NCBI RefSeq assembly: GCF_003952465.1
Contig: NZ_CP034448.1
Coordinates: 2,147,001 to 2,211,000 of the forward strand
Direction: 5' to 3'
Length of the DNA stretch: 64,000 bases
DNA from: Mesorhizobium sp. M1B.F.Ca.ET.045.04.1.1
GTDB lineage: Bacteria; Pseudomonadota; Alphaproteobacteria; Rhizobiales; Rhizobiaceae
Each line of letters begins with the position of its first letter. Position 1 is the stretch's first letter. The notes beneath the pieces are model-generated. The model did not search any database, was not told the DNA's origin, and saw only the letters and a list, made by a program, of their open reading frames with translations. Shown here in pieces: positions 42,841 through 52,026 of the stretch. The position numbers were made by a program, and so were the translations under genes.

Positions 42841-43368
42841 ATGTCCAGTTTTCTTCTTGCAGCGCGTGCGCATGCTCAGCGCGGCTTCGAACACTTCAGC
42901 CTTGCCGTGTTCGCCCTCCTTCTCCTGCTCGCCTGCGTTCCCGGTGCCATCGCGCATGAATTCAAGGCCGGCGACCTGGAAATCGGGCACCCGTGGTCGC
43001 GCGCGACGCCGCCCGGCGCCAAGGTGGCCGGCGGCTATTTCACCGTGACCAACAAGGGCAGCGCGCCCGACCGGCTGCAGTCGATTTCCTCCGAGGTCTC
43101 CGACAAGGCCGAACTGCATGAGATGGGCGTCAAGGACGGCGTCATGACCATGCGGCCGGTCAGCGGCGGGCTGGAAATTCCGGCCGGTGGCAAGGTCGAG
43201 CTGAAGCCCGGCGGCTACCACCTGATGTTCGTCGGCCTCAAGCGGCAGCCCAAGCAGGGCGAGAAATTCCCGGCCACTTTGACCTTCGAGAAGGCCGGCA
43301 GCGTCACCGTCGAGTTCGCCGTCGAAGGCATGGGCGAAATGGGTGGTATGGACGATCACGCCGAGTGA
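42841..43368 (+). CDS. Periplasmic copper chaperone PCu(A)C
   Basis: A 175-residue protein with a signal/anchor segment (residues 18-39) and the PCu(A)C fold (DUF461). Copper ligands are probably His93, Met95, Met104, His127 and Met129, in LHEMGVKDGVMTMRP and GGYHLMF. It delivers Cu(I) in the periplasm, classically to the CuA site of cytochrome oxidase. The C terminus ends in a Met/His-rich GMGEMGGMDDH. It lies upstream of the YcnI gene by 38 bp. Confidence 0.88.
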   Translation: MSSFLLAARAHAQRGFEHFSLAVFALLLLLACVPGAIAHEFKAGDLEIGHPWSRATPPGAKVAGGYFTVTNKGSAPDRLQSISSEVSDKAELHEMGVKDGVMTMRPVSGGLEIPAGGKVELKPGGYHLMFVGLKRQPKQGEKFPATLTFEKAGSVTVEFAVEGMGEMGGMDDHAE

Positions 43369-43406
43369 ATCCGCCATCCGCCAATTCGAAATCAGAGGGA
43401 CAATTC

Positions 43407-43925
43407 ATGAAAAAGTATCTTTTGGCGGTGGGCGCGCTTTGCGCGCTTGGCACCAATGCCGCGCTCGCTCACATTACGCTCGAAACCCAGGAAGCGGCCG
43501 TCGGCTCGACCTACAAGGCTGTCTTGCGGGTGCCGCATGGCTGTGAAGGCAAGGCGACGACAGCGGTGCGGGTGCAGATTCCGGAAGGCGTCATTTCGGT
43601 GAAGCCGATGCCGAAGCCCGGCTGGACGCTGCAGACCAAGAAGGGCAGATACGAAAAGTCGTACCAGCTCTATGGCGAGACGCTGACCACCGGCGTCAAG
43701 GAGGTCGACTGGAGCGGCGGCAATTTGCCTGACGACTTCTATGACGAGTTCGTCTTCCGCGCGTCCCTCGCGGCCGATCTGCCGGCCGGCCAGATGCTCT
43801 ATTTCCCGGTGGTGCAGGAATGCGGCGATGCCGCCGCTCGTTGGATCGAAATTCCGGCGGCGGGCCAGGATGAGGATGCGCTGGAAAATCCGGCGCCCGG
43901 CATCAAATTGCTGCCGAAGAAATGA
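43407..43925 (+). CDS. YcnI family copper-binding protein (DUF1775)
   Basis: A 172-residue periplasmic protein. A signal peptide (MKKYLLAVGALCALGTNAALA) leaves His22 as the mature N terminus in HITLETQEA, the Cu(II) ligand in this family. Conserved VPHGCEGKATTAVRVQIPEG and the Trp in KPGWTLQ are also present. An AGAGGGA site precedes the ATG. It belongs with CopC-CopD, as in the Bacillus ycnI-ycnJ pair. Confidence 0.88.
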   Translation: MKKYLLAVGALCALGTNAALAHITLETQEAAVGSTYKAVLRVPHGCEGKATTAVRVQIPEGVISVKPMPKPGWTLQTKKGRYEKSYQLYGETLTTGVKEVDWSGGNLPDDFYDEFVFRASLAADLPAGQMLYFPVVQECGDAAARWIEIPAAGQDEDALENPAPGIKLLPKK

Positions 43926-43977
43926 TCTCTTGATGGCGCGTCCTATTCGGGCGCGCCATCGCTTCTCGAAAGACCGC

Positions 43978-45612
43978 ATGAACGCAGCAATTTTCCCCGC
44001 CCGCCTGAGCGGCACCCGCATCAGCCCAGTCACCAGTAGCCTGGTGGCGGCCTTCGTGCTGATCGCGCTGCTGGTCTCGCCTTGCCGCGCCTTCGCGCAT
44101 GCGGCCCTGGTCGCAACCGATCCGGCCGACGGCACCGTGCTGATGCAGAATCCTGCGCATTTCTCGCTGACCTTCAGTGAGCCGGTCTCGCCATTGGTCC
44201 TCACTCTCGTGCGACCGGACGGCACGCGGCTTGCGCTGACCTCATTCCGTCTCACGGAACGGACCGTCGAGATCGATAATCCCGAGACGCTCAAATCGGG
44301 CACGCATGTGCTGAGCTGGCGGGTGATTTCGGAGGACGGCCATCCGGTCGGCGGTTCGGCGCTGTTTTCCGTCGGCGCGCCAACCGCGGCGCCTGTCGCC
44401 GGTGAAACCGTCGACTGGTCGCTGCGCACGATGATCTGGATCGGAAAGTTCTTCCTCTATGCCGGCCTCTTTCTCGGCGTCGGCGGCGCCTTCTCTCTCG
44501 CCTGGCTCGCCGAATACCGCCGCTGCGGCCAGCGCTTCGTCATCGGCGCTCTGCTCTGCGGGCTGGCCGCCGCCCCGTTTTCGCTTGGCTTGCAGGGACT
44601 GGACTCGCTCGGCGCGCCGCTCGTCCGGTTCGCGGCGCCGGTCGTCTGGCAGACCGCGATTGAAACCAGCTTCAGTTGGACCGTGCTGGTTGGCTTGATC
44701 GCGCTTGGGCTGGCATTGCTGTCCCTTGTCGCACCGGGCGCTTCTCGCAAGCTGCTTGCGCTGGCAGGACTTGTCGGCGTGGGCTTAGCGCTTGCCGCCA
44801 GCGGACATGCAAGTGCGGCCGAGCCGCAATGGCTGATGCGGCCTTTGGTGTTCCTGCACGGCACAGCCATTGCCTTTTGGACGGGCGCGCTGGCGCCGCT
44901 CGGCCTCGTTTTGCGACACCAGCCGGCTGAAGCGAAGGTTTTCCTGCGCCGGTTCTCGCGCACGATCCTGCCCGTCGTTGCCGTGCTTGCCGCAAGCGGT
45001 ATCGTGATGTCGGTTATCCAGGTGCGGGAGCCTGCGGCGCTGATCAACACCGCCTATGGCCGCCTGCTGCTGTTGAAACTGGCCTTGCTGTTGTTCCTGT
45101 TCACGCTGGCCTCCGTCAACCGGTGGACGCTGACCGCCCCAGCCGAGGCGGGCGACACCGAAGTGCAGCGGCGGCTGGTGCGTTCGATCGGCATCGAGAT
45201 GCTGATCGCGCTCGCCGTCTTCGGCGTCGCCGCCGGCTGGCGCTTCACGCCGCCGCCGCGCGCGCTGGCGATCGCCGCGGCGCAGCCGGTGTCGGTCCAC
45301 ATCCACACGCTGAAGGCGATGGCCGATCTCAGCATCACGCCCGGCCATGCGGGACAGGTCGCGGCTTCGATCGTCGTGATGACGGGCGATTTCGGCCCGC
45401 TCGATGCCAAGCAGGTGACGCTGGTGCTGTCGAAGCCGGATTCCGGCATCGAACCGATCAAGCGGCCGGCGACGAAACCCGGCGACGGCACCTGGCGGAT
45501 CGACAATCTCGTCATCCCGATATCCGGTCGATGGAACGCTCGCCTCGACATTTTGGTCTCCGACTTCGAGATGGTGAAGATAGAGGCGCCAATTGATATC
45601 AGAGCCCAGTAA
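43978..45612 (+). CDS. CopC-CopD fusion copper importer (YcnJ-like)
   Basis: A protein of about 544 residues. After the signal peptide, the CopC domain (residues 41-135) begins with the mature N-terminal His41 in HAALVATDPADG and contains EDGHPVGGS, both copper ligands in CopC. A CopD membrane domain of about eight segments follows (150-415), with HASAAEPQWLMRPLVFLHG. The last 115 residues look like a YtkA-type beta domain. The ATG at 43978 is preferred, an ATG at 43933 possible. It likely takes copper into the cytoplasm using the upstream chaperones. Confidence 0.87.
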   Translation: MNAAIFPARLSGTRISPVTSSLVAAFVLIALLVSPCRAFAHAALVATDPADGTVLMQNPAHFSLTFSEPVSPLVLTLVRPDGTRLALTSFRLTERTVEIDNPETLKSGTHVLSWRVISEDGHPVGGSALFSVGAPTAAPVAGETVDWSLRTMIWIGKFFLYAGLFLGVGGAFSLAWLAEYRRCGQRFVIGALLCGLAAAPFSLGLQGLDSLGAPLVRFAAPVVWQTAIETSFSWTVLVGLIALGLALLSLVAPGASRKLLALAGLVGVGLALAASGHASAAEPQWLMRPLVFLHGTAIAFWTGALAPLGLVLRHQPAEAKVFLRRFSRTILPVVAVLAASGIVMSVIQVREPAALINTAYGRLLLLKLALLLFLFTLASVNRWTLTAPAEAGDTEVQRRLVRSIGIEMLIALAVFGVAAGWRFTPPPRALAIAAAQPVSVHIHTLKAMADLSITPGHAGQVAASIVVMTGDFGPLDAKQVTLVLSKPDSGIEPIKRPATKPGDGTWRIDNLVIPISGRWNARLDILVSDFEMVKIEAPIDIRAQ

Positions 45613-45724
45613 CCTAGACCGAGACACAATTCGGCGAGGCGGTTGACGCCGCGGCGAAGGCTGGTCAATCATCGCCTGCAAATCGACGGGCTCAACAAAA
45701 GCATTCGAAAGCAGGGAAGAAACG

Positions 45725-47152
45725 ATGGAAAAAGCCGAAATCGGCCTGATCGGCCTTGGCACGATGGGCTCCAACCTGGCGCTCAACATCGCCGAGCACG
45801 GGCACCGCATCGCCGTCTTCAACCGCACGCCATCGCGCACCGACGCCTTCGTCGAGAGCGCCGGAGCGCTGAAGGACATGGTCGTTCCCTGCTACAGCCT
45901 GGAGCAACTGGCTGCGGCGATCCGGCCGCCGAGGCCGATCATCATCATGGTGCTGGCCGGCAAGCCGGTCGACGAGCAGATCGCGGCGCTGCGCGGGGTG
46001 CTCTCCGACAACGACATCGTCATCGATGCCGGCAACGCCAATTTCCGCGACACGATGCGGCGCTTCTCCGAACTCTCCGGCTCCGGCCTGACCTTCATCG
46101 GCATGGGCGTGTCGGGCGGCGAGGAGGGCGCGCGCCATGGGCCGTCGATCATGGTCGGCGGCACCGAGGATTCCTGGAAGCGCGTCGAGAAGGTGCTGAA
46201 GGCGATCTCGGCCAAGTTCAAGGACGAGCCCTGCGCCGCCTGGCTCGGCACCGACGGCGCCGGCCATTTCGTCAAGACCATCCACAACGGCATCGAATAT
46301 GCCGACATGCAGATGATCGCCGAGATATACGGCATCCTGCGCGACGGCCTGGGCATGGGGCCGAAGGAGATCGGCAAGGTCTTCGAAGACTGGAACAAGG
46401 GCCGGCTCAACTCCTACCTGATCGAGATCACCGCCAAGGTCCTGGCCGCCGACGACCCCAAGACCGGCAAGCCGGTGGTCGACATCATCCTCGACCGCGC
46501 CGGTCAGAAAGGCACCGGCAAATGGTCGGTCATCGAGGCGCAACAGCTCGGCATTCCGGCAACAGCCATCGAGGCTGCGGTCGCGGCGCGCGTGCTGTCG
46601 TCGATCAAGGACGAGCGGCAGGCGGCGGAAAAGGCCTATGGCAATATTGGCGTCGGGAAGATTTCCGGCGACAAGGCGGCCCTTTTGAAGGATCTGGAAC
46701 TCGCGCTGTTCGCCGGCAAGATCGCCGCCTACGCGCAAGGCTTCGCGGTGATGAGCGGCGCCTCGAAGGAGTTCAACTGGAACCTGCCGATGCCGACCAT
46801 CGCCAAGATCTGGCGCGCCGGCTGCATCATCCGCTCGCAGATGCTGGACACGATGGCCGAGGCTTTCGGCGCGGGCGGCGCGTCCACCAATCTCCTGATG
46901 GCGCCGGCTTTCATCGCGATGATGAAGGAAGCGCACCCGTCGCTGCGGCGCATCGTAGCGGGGGCCTCCGAGGCCGGCTCGCCGGTGCCGGCGCTGTCCT
47001 CCGCGCTCGCCTATTTCGACAGCTACCGCCAGGGCCGCGGCACCTCGAACCTGATCCAGGCGCAGCGCGATTTCTTCGGCGCGCACGGCTTCGAGCGCAT
47101 CGGCGAGCAGGGCGCGTTCCACGGGCCGTGGGGCAGCGGCGCGAGCGGGTGA
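45725..47152 (+). CDS. gnd: 6-phosphogluconate dehydrogenase, decarboxylating
   Basis: A 475-residue enzyme that oxidises 6-phosphogluconate to ribulose 5-phosphate. The NADP loop is GLIGLGTMGSNLA, the catalytic Lys and Asn are in FVKTIHNGIEYADMQ, and the conserved GTGKWSVIEAQQLGIP and C-terminal AQRDFFGAHGFERI are present. Length matches the GndA type. It stands alone in the 112-bp gap after the copper genes, convergent with the TetR gene 23 bp beyond its stop. Confidence 0.95.
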   Translation: MEKAEIGLIGLGTMGSNLALNIAEHGHRIAVFNRTPSRTDAFVESAGALKDMVVPCYSLEQLAAAIRPPRPIIIMVLAGKPVDEQIAALRGVLSDNDIVIDAGNANFRDTMRRFSELSGSGLTFIGMGVSGGEEGARHGPSIMVGGTEDSWKRVEKVLKAISAKFKDEPCAAWLGTDGAGHFVKTIHNGIEYADMQMIAEIYGILRDGLGMGPKEIGKVFEDWNKGRLNSYLIEITAKVLAADDPKTGKPVVDIILDRAGQKGTGKWSVIEAQQLGIPATAIEAAVAARVLSSIKDERQAAEKAYGNIGVGKISGDKAALLKDLELALFAGKIAAYAQGFAVMSGASKEFNWNLPMPTIAKIWRAGCIIRSQMLDTMAEAFGAGGASTNLLMAPAFIAMMKEAHPSLRRIVAGASEAGSPVPALSSALAYFDSYRQGRGTSNLIQAQRDFFGAHGFERIGEQGAFHGPWGSGASG

Positions 47153-47175
47153 GACGCGCCGCTCACGCGGAACGT

Positions 47176-47799
47176 CTATTTCAGATATCCGATAACCAGC
47201 CGGGCAGCCTCGTCGATGAGCGCTTCGGCCGCTTCATCCGATAGCTTTTCAGAGCTGTGCAGCACGGCGGTATGGGCCAGCGCCTCGATCGAAGTCACGC
47301 ACACGAAGGCCGCAAGCCCAGGGTCGGCCACGCGTAGCTCGTCGCTGTGGCTTTCGAGATAGCTCTTGAAGAGGGCATGGGCTTCGCGGTTGAAGGCCTC
47401 CACGTTTTCGAGGCGTCCCGTGCGCGGAATCTGTTCGGCAAGGACACGATGCAGCTTGGGGTCGATGCGATGCGCCTCGATCGCGACGGCAATAAGCTTC
47501 CGCGCCGCCTTCTCGACCGGCTGCAAGGCGACCTCGGCAAACGCCGCGCGCACGACCTGCATGATATCCTGGTTGTGACGATCGATGACGGCGGCAACGA
47601 GCGCTTCCTTGGACGGGTAATACTGGTAAAGCGAGCCGATGCTCACGCCGGCCTCCGCGGCGATCCGGTTGGTGCTGGCCTTGTCGAAACCGTCCCGGAC
47701 CAAAATGCGAGCGGTCGCCTCGACAAGCGCGTCCACCGTCGCGCGCGACCTCTCCTGAGAGGCGCTTTTCCTTGGGTTCGTGAGCGGCTTAGGCGGCAT
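47176..47799 (-). CDS. TetR/AcrR family transcriptional regulator
   Basis: A 207-residue regulator. The helix-turn-helix region is GFDKASTNRIAAEAGVSIGSLYQYYPSKEAL, followed by a TetR_C-type ligand domain. The ATG at 47799 has an AGGA site; the frame is open to 47829. It is divergent from a small membrane protein gene and probably controls it through the inverted repeat in the gap. Ligand unknown. Confidence 0.87.
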   Translation of the reverse strand: MPPKPLTNPRKSASQERSRATVDALVEATARILVRDGFDKASTNRIAAEAGVSIGSLYQYYPSKEALVAAVIDRHNQDIMQVVRAAFAEVALQPVEKAARKLIAVAIEAHRIDPKLHRVLAEQIPRTGRLENVEAFNREAHALFKSYLESHSDELRVADPGLAAFVCVTSIEALAHTAVLHSSEKLSDEAAEALIDEAARLVIGYLK

Positions 47800-47815
47800 G
47801 TTCCTGTCGATTCCG

Positions 47816-47849
47816 ATGCGAGTAGACAATTGTGAGCTATCGCTCGCAT
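47816..47849. promoter_or_regulatory. Inverted repeat between TetR and membrane-protein genes
   Basis: ATGCGAG (47816-47822) and CTCGCAT (47843-47849) are a perfect 7-bp inverted pair with a 20-base spacer, and GAGC-TATC-GCTC (47834-47845) lies inside. The span and position are compatible with a TetR operator in the 88-bp divergent gap. Confidence 0.4.
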
Positions 47850-47887
47850 TATGTCCACCAATGCTCTAACGATGCGGATGACGACAG

Positions 47888-48343
47888 ATGCTCTATGAGA
47901 TTGTTTTGGGACTCCATGCATACGCCATGTGCGCCGCGTTGCTGTTGTTCGTGGTGAATGAATTTCTGCTAATTCCTGCCCGAAGAGGGCAGCCAGGGCC
48001 GGCCAGAATGGCCTTCTTCGCCAGTCGCTTTGCGGGGCTTCTGGTGGGCCCCGGTGTGCTTGCCGGCATCGTCCTTGTGTTTCTTGGCGGCTGGTCCCTG
48101 CTGACGCCGTGGCTGGTGGCGTCGGTTGCGCTAGTCGCTGCCTTGATGGCGGTCGAGCACAAGCTCGTGCGCCCATGGGCGACGCAAGCTCAAACAGCAC
48201 TTCGCGGCGCCGTCTCCGCCGTCGAGGTTAAAGCCTTTGCTGGCGACAAACGCGCGCTGGTTGGACGCCTGACCATGATCACGCTCTTTGCGCTCATTGT
48301 CGCGTTGATGACCGCGAAGCCCGACCTGAACCCCTTTGCATGA
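47888..48343 (+). CDS. Four-span integral membrane protein, unknown function
   Basis: A 151-residue protein with four membrane segments (LGLHAYAMCAALLLFVVNEFLLI, FAGLLVGPGVLAGIVLVFLGG, LTPWLVASVALVAALMAVEHKL, and the C-terminal MITLFALIVALMTAKPDL). His residues in the first segment and the EHKL motif recall CopD/DUF2269-type membrane proteins, but the match is weak. It is divergent from and probably regulated by the TetR gene. Confidence 0.7.
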   Translation: MLYEIVLGLHAYAMCAALLLFVVNEFLLIPARRGQPGPARMAFFASRFAGLLVGPGVLAGIVLVFLGGWSLLTPWLVASVALVAALMAVEHKLVRPWATQAQTALRGAVSAVEVKAFAGDKRALVGRLTMITLFALIVALMTAKPDLNPFA

Positions 48344-48369
48344 GGATCGCTGTCGCGAAAGGCGCAGCG

Positions 48370-49425
48370 TCACTGGTCTCCCGAATGCCGATAGGCCTGG
48401 ACCTCGCCCGGTGTGCTGAGCGACTGCAGCGAGCCGGGCGCGGCGCCGCCGATCCAGCCGAGCACCGCGCGGGCGAGCTCGGAGCCGGCGAGCCGGAAAT
48501 TCTCGTTGACGACCAGCAGTTCCCGGCGGAACAGGTGCAGCAGTTCCGACGACTGTTTCGAAACCACGTCGACGTCGCGGCCGAGCTTCAGGCCGGCGTC
48601 CTCGATGCCGGCGACGACGGCGAGCGTCGCGGCGGCGGCGCTCGAGACGATGCCGTCCGGGCGGTTCTCGCGTCGCATCAATTGCGCGGTCCGCATCCTG
48701 ATCTGCTCGATCGTGTGGTCGATCGAAACGGTGTTGAACGGCACTTCGCTGGCGCCGACTTCGCTCAGCGCATCGGCAAAGCCGTTCACCGTATGACCGT
48801 AATAGGTGAGGCCGACCGGGGGCGTCACCAAGGCGAGGCGTCGACGGCCCATGCCGACAAGGTGGCGCACCGCCTCGCCGGCGAAGGCGTAGTTGTCGAA
48901 GTCATGATAGGGATGCACCAGCCCCATGTCGGTGCGGCCATGCGTGGCGAAGGGAATGCCGCGCTCCAGCATGTAGCGCGCCCTGGGGTCGTTGGGCTGG
49001 GTGCGTGAAATGATGACGCCGTCGGCCGAGCCCGTCTCCACCAGGTAGCGCACCGGATCCAGCGGATCCTGCGAGCGCGAATAGGGCGTGACGATCAGGT
49101 GATAGGGCGTGTCGGCGATCACCTCCGTGACGCCATAGATGATGTCCGAGACAAAGCTCATGATCTCGTGCTCGGTGTTCAGCACCAGGCTGATGACGTT
49201 GGTCTTGCCGGTCCTGAGCCTGACGCCCGCACGGTTCGGCCGGTAGCCGATCTGCTTGGCGACGAGCTGCACGCGGCGCCTGGTCTCGGCGCCGATCTCG
49301 GGCGCATCCTTCAGCGCACGCGAGACGGTCGTGACGCCCAGCCCGGTCATGAAGGCAAGCGTCTTCAGCGTCGGCCGTTCCTTGGCCGACGTCTCGTCGT
49401 CCTTCTCGGTAGCTCGTCTATCCAT
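48370..49425 (-). CDS. LacI family transcriptional regulator
   Basis: A 351-residue regulator with an N-terminal helix-turn-helix (TLKTLAFMTGLGVTTVSRALKD), hinge (RPNRAGVRLRTG) and a sugar-binding domain. It resembles AglR/ThuR-type rhizobial repressors. It is divergent from the CUT1 transporter operon starting at 49809, and two copies of a perfect LacI-type operator flank the 383-bp gap. One copy is 98 bp upstream of its own start, so autoregulation is likely. Confidence 0.9.
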   Translation of the reverse strand: MDRRATEKDDETSAKERPTLKTLAFMTGLGVTTVSRALKDAPEIGAETRRRVQLVAKQIGYRPNRAGVRLRTGKTNVISLVLNTEHEIMSFVSDIIYGVTEVIADTPYHLIVTPYSRSQDPLDPVRYLVETGSADGVIISRTQPNDPRARYMLERGIPFATHGRTDMGLVHPYHDFDNYAFAGEAVRHLVGMGRRRLALVTPPVGLTYYGHTVNGFADALSEVGASEVPFNTVSIDHTIEQIRMRTAQLMRRENRPDGIVSSAAAATLAVVAGIEDAGLKLGRDVDVVSKQSSELLHLFRRELLVVNENFRLAGSELARAVLGWIGGAAPGSLQSLSTPGEVQAYRHSGDQ

Positions 49426-49522
49426 TCGTCCCGCCCATCCGGCGCATAGCAGCCGCGAGGCCTACCGGCAATCGTGCGCGTTGACATTTCGCGGCTTTCA
49501 GCCCGTGACACGGTTCAATATA

Positions 49523-49538
49523 CTGAAACGTTACAGAT
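49523..49538. promoter_or_regulatory. LacI-type operator, copy 1
   Basis: CTGAAACGTTACAGAT has the central AACGTT palindrome characteristic of LacI-family operators. Its exact reverse complement occurs at 49775-49790. It lies about 98 bp upstream of the LacI gene start. Confidence 0.7.
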
Positions 49539-49774
49539 TGCCAACGCCTGAGGCCGGAAGGCAAACCGCGATCCTCGCGGTCAACGCTGACGAAGTCGGT
49601 CCAAGGCTACTGGAATCGCAAAGAAATCTCAGTTTCTTGCAGCTTTTGGCGCTATTCGGTCAAGCTGAGCGTGTTTGGGCCCTCCCAGGAGAAGGATTTT
49701 GTTCGCGCCTCGAAAAAATCTTGGACCAAGTTCATTCGAGGGGTTGCCTATGCCGGCCATTTGCCGTATCGAAA

Positions 49775-49790
49775 ATCTGTAACGTTTCAG
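49775..49790. promoter_or_regulatory. LacI-type operator, copy 2
   Basis: ATCTGTAACGTTTCAG is the exact reverse complement of copy 1. It ends six bases before the GGGAGG ribosome site of the binding-protein gene, so bound repressor would block transcription initiation or early elongation. The 252-bp centre-to-centre distance would allow looping between the copies. Confidence 0.72.
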
Positions 49791-49808
49791 ATTCTGGGAG
49801 GAACCGAA

Positions 49809-51047
49809 ATGAAATACAAATTCCTGACTGCCGCGTTCGCCGCGACGGTCGCGCTGAACTTCGCCGGACCGGCTGCCGCGACCGACCTCGAAGTCACCCA
49901 TTGGTGGACTTCGGGCGGCGAGGCGGCGGCGGTGGCTGAACTTGCCAAGGCCTTCGATGCGACCGGCAATCACTGGGTCGACGGCGCCATCGCCGGCTCC
50001 GGCGGCACGGCGCGGCCGATCATGATCAGCCGCATCACCGGCGGCGATCCGATGGGCGCCACCCAGTTCAACCACGGCCGGCAGGCGGAGGAACTCGTCC
50101 AGGCCGGCCTGATGCGCGACCTCACCGACATCGCCACCAAGGGCAAATGGACCGAAGTCGTGCGACCGAAGAGCCTGCTCGACTCTTGCACCATCGACGG
50201 CAAGATCTATTGCGTGCCGGTCAATATCCATTCCTGGCAGTGGCTCTGGCTGTCGAACGAAGCCTTCCAGAAGGCCGGCGTGCCGATGCCTAAGGACTGG
50301 AACGAATTCGTGGCGGCCGCTCCGGCGCTGGAAAAGGCCGGCATCATCCCGTTGGCCGTCGGCGGACAGCCTTGGCAGGCATCGGGCGCCTTCGACGTGC
50401 TGCTCGCCGCGGTCGGCGGCACCGACGCCTTCCTCAAGGTCTACAAGGAAAAGGACGCCAAATTCGCCGGCGGTCCCGAGATCGCCAAGGTGTTCAAGGC
50501 GGCCGACGACGCCCGCAAGATGGCCAAGAACACCAATGTGCAGGACTGGAACCAGGCGACCAATCTCGTCATCACCGGCAAGGCCGGCGGACAGATCATG
50601 GGCGACTGGGCGCAGGGCGAGTTCCAGGTCGCCGGCAAGACCGCCGGCAAGGACTATAGCTGCCTGCCGGGCCTCGGCCTGAACGAGGTCATCGCCACCG
50701 GCGGCGACGCCTTCTACTTCCCGCTGCTCAAGGACGCCGACAAGGCCAAGGCGCAGGAAGTTCTGGCCGAGACACTGCTCGATCCGAAGACCCAGGTCGC
50801 CTTCAATCTCAAGAAGGGCTCGCTGCCGGTGCGCGGCGACGTCGACCTCAACACGGCGAACGACTGCATGAAGAAGGGTCTCGCCATCCTCGCCAAGGGC
50901 GCCGTCATCCCGTGGACGGACCAGCTGCTCTCGCAGGACAGCCAGAAGCAGAAGGAGGATCTGTTCTCCGAATTCTTCGCCAAGCCCGACATGAGCCTCG
51001 AAGAGGCGCAGAAGCGCTTTGCCGACATCATCGCTTCGGCCGACTGA
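49809..51047 (+). CDS. CUT1 sugar-binding protein, family 1
   Basis: A 412-residue periplasmic binding protein with a signal peptide (MKYKFLTAAFAATVALNFAGPAAA, cleavage after residue 24) and a mature start TDLEVTHWWTSGGEAAAVAELAKAF. The fold resembles the glucose/mannose-type family 1 binding proteins. The ATG at 49809 has a GGGAGGA site; the frame is open from 49671. It is the first gene of the LacI-controlled operon. Ligand unknown, probably a mono- or disaccharide. Confidence 0.9.
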   Translation: MKYKFLTAAFAATVALNFAGPAAATDLEVTHWWTSGGEAAAVAELAKAFDATGNHWVDGAIAGSGGTARPIMISRITGGDPMGATQFNHGRQAEELVQAGLMRDLTDIATKGKWTEVVRPKSLLDSCTIDGKIYCVPVNIHSWQWLWLSNEAFQKAGVPMPKDWNEFVAAAPALEKAGIIPLAVGGQPWQASGAFDVLLAAVGGTDAFLKVYKEKDAKFAGGPEIAKVFKAADDARKMAKNTNVQDWNQATNLVITGKAGGQIMGDWAQGEFQVAGKTAGKDYSCLPGLGLNEVIATGGDAFYFPLLKDADKAKAQEVLAETLLDPKTQVAFNLKKGSLPVRGDVDLNTANDCMKKGLAILAKGAVIPWTDQLLSQDSQKQKEDLFSEFFAKPDMSLEEAQKRFADIIASAD

Positions 51048-51132
51048 TCAACGGCGCCCCCGCCAGCTCCCGGCCCCCGCCTATCCGGGGTCGGGAGCAT
51101 GATGTCCTCATTGTCCCAGCCCGGCTGCCGAG

Positions 51133-52026
51133 ATGAGCAACAGCGAACGCCCCAACCAGATTTTCCGCAACCTCAACGCCAAGGTCGCATCGATCCCGAT
51201 GATCCTGACCGCGCTGGTGGTCTTCGTCGGCGGCACGGCCTGGACGGTGCTCTATTCCTTCACCAATTCGAAGCTGCTGCCGCGGCTGAACTTCGTCGGG
51301 GTCGACCAGTATTACCGGTTGTGGGCGACGCCGCGCTGGCTGGTGTCGATCGAGAACCTGTTGATCTACGGCGTGATCTCGCTGGTGTTCTCGCTGGTGA
51401 TCGGCTTCATCCTCGCGGCACTGCTCGACCAGAAGATCCGCTTCGAGGACACGTTCCGCACCATCTTCCTCTACCCGTTCGCGCTGTCCTTCATCGTCAC
51501 CGGGCTGGTCTGGCAGTGGCTGCTCAATCCCGATTTCGGCATCCAGCGCGTCGTGCGCGATCTCGGCTGGGAAAGCTTCAGCTTCGACCCGCTCTACAAT
51601 TCCAGCATCGTCATCTACGGCATTTCGATCGCGGCACTCTGGCAAGGCACGGGGCTGATCATGTGCCTGATGCTTGCCGGCCTGCGCGGCATCGACGAGG
51701 ACATCTGGAAGGCCGCCAGGGTGGACGGCATACCGATGTGGAAGACCTATCTCTTCATCGTCATCCCGATGATGCGGCCGGTCTTCATCACCACGCTGGT
51801 GATCATCGCCGCCGGCATCGTCAAGGTCTATGACCTGGTCGTCGCCCAGACCAGCGGCGGGCCGGGCATCGCTTCCGAAGTGCCGGCAAAATACGTCTAC
51901 GACTACATGTTCTTCGCCCAGAACCTTGGCCAGGGTTTTGCCGCCTCAACCATGATGCTGCTCTCGGTGGTGATCGTCATCGTGCCGTGGGCCTATCTCG
52001 AATTCGGAGGCAAGAAGCGTGGCTGA
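51133..52026 (+). CDS. CUT1 ABC transporter permease (MalF-like)
   Basis: A 297-residue permease with six membrane segments. The EAA-type loop reads DEDIWKAARVDGIPMWKTYLFIVIPMM. It resembles the glucose/mannose GtsB group. It overlaps the next permease by eight bases. An 85-bp spacer with a GC-rich imperfect hairpin separates it from the binding-protein gene. Confidence 0.9.
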   Translation: MSNSERPNQIFRNLNAKVASIPMILTALVVFVGGTAWTVLYSFTNSKLLPRLNFVGVDQYYRLWATPRWLVSIENLLIYGVISLVFSLVIGFILAALLDQKIRFEDTFRTIFLYPFALSFIVTGLVWQWLLNPDFGIQRVVRDLGWESFSFDPLYNSSIVIYGISIAALWQGTGLIMCLMLAGLRGIDEDIWKAARVDGIPMWKTYLFIVIPMMRPVFITTLVIIAAGIVKVYDLVVAQTSGGPGIASEVPAKYVYDYMFFAQNLGQGFAASTMMLLSVVIVIVPWAYLEFGGKKRG

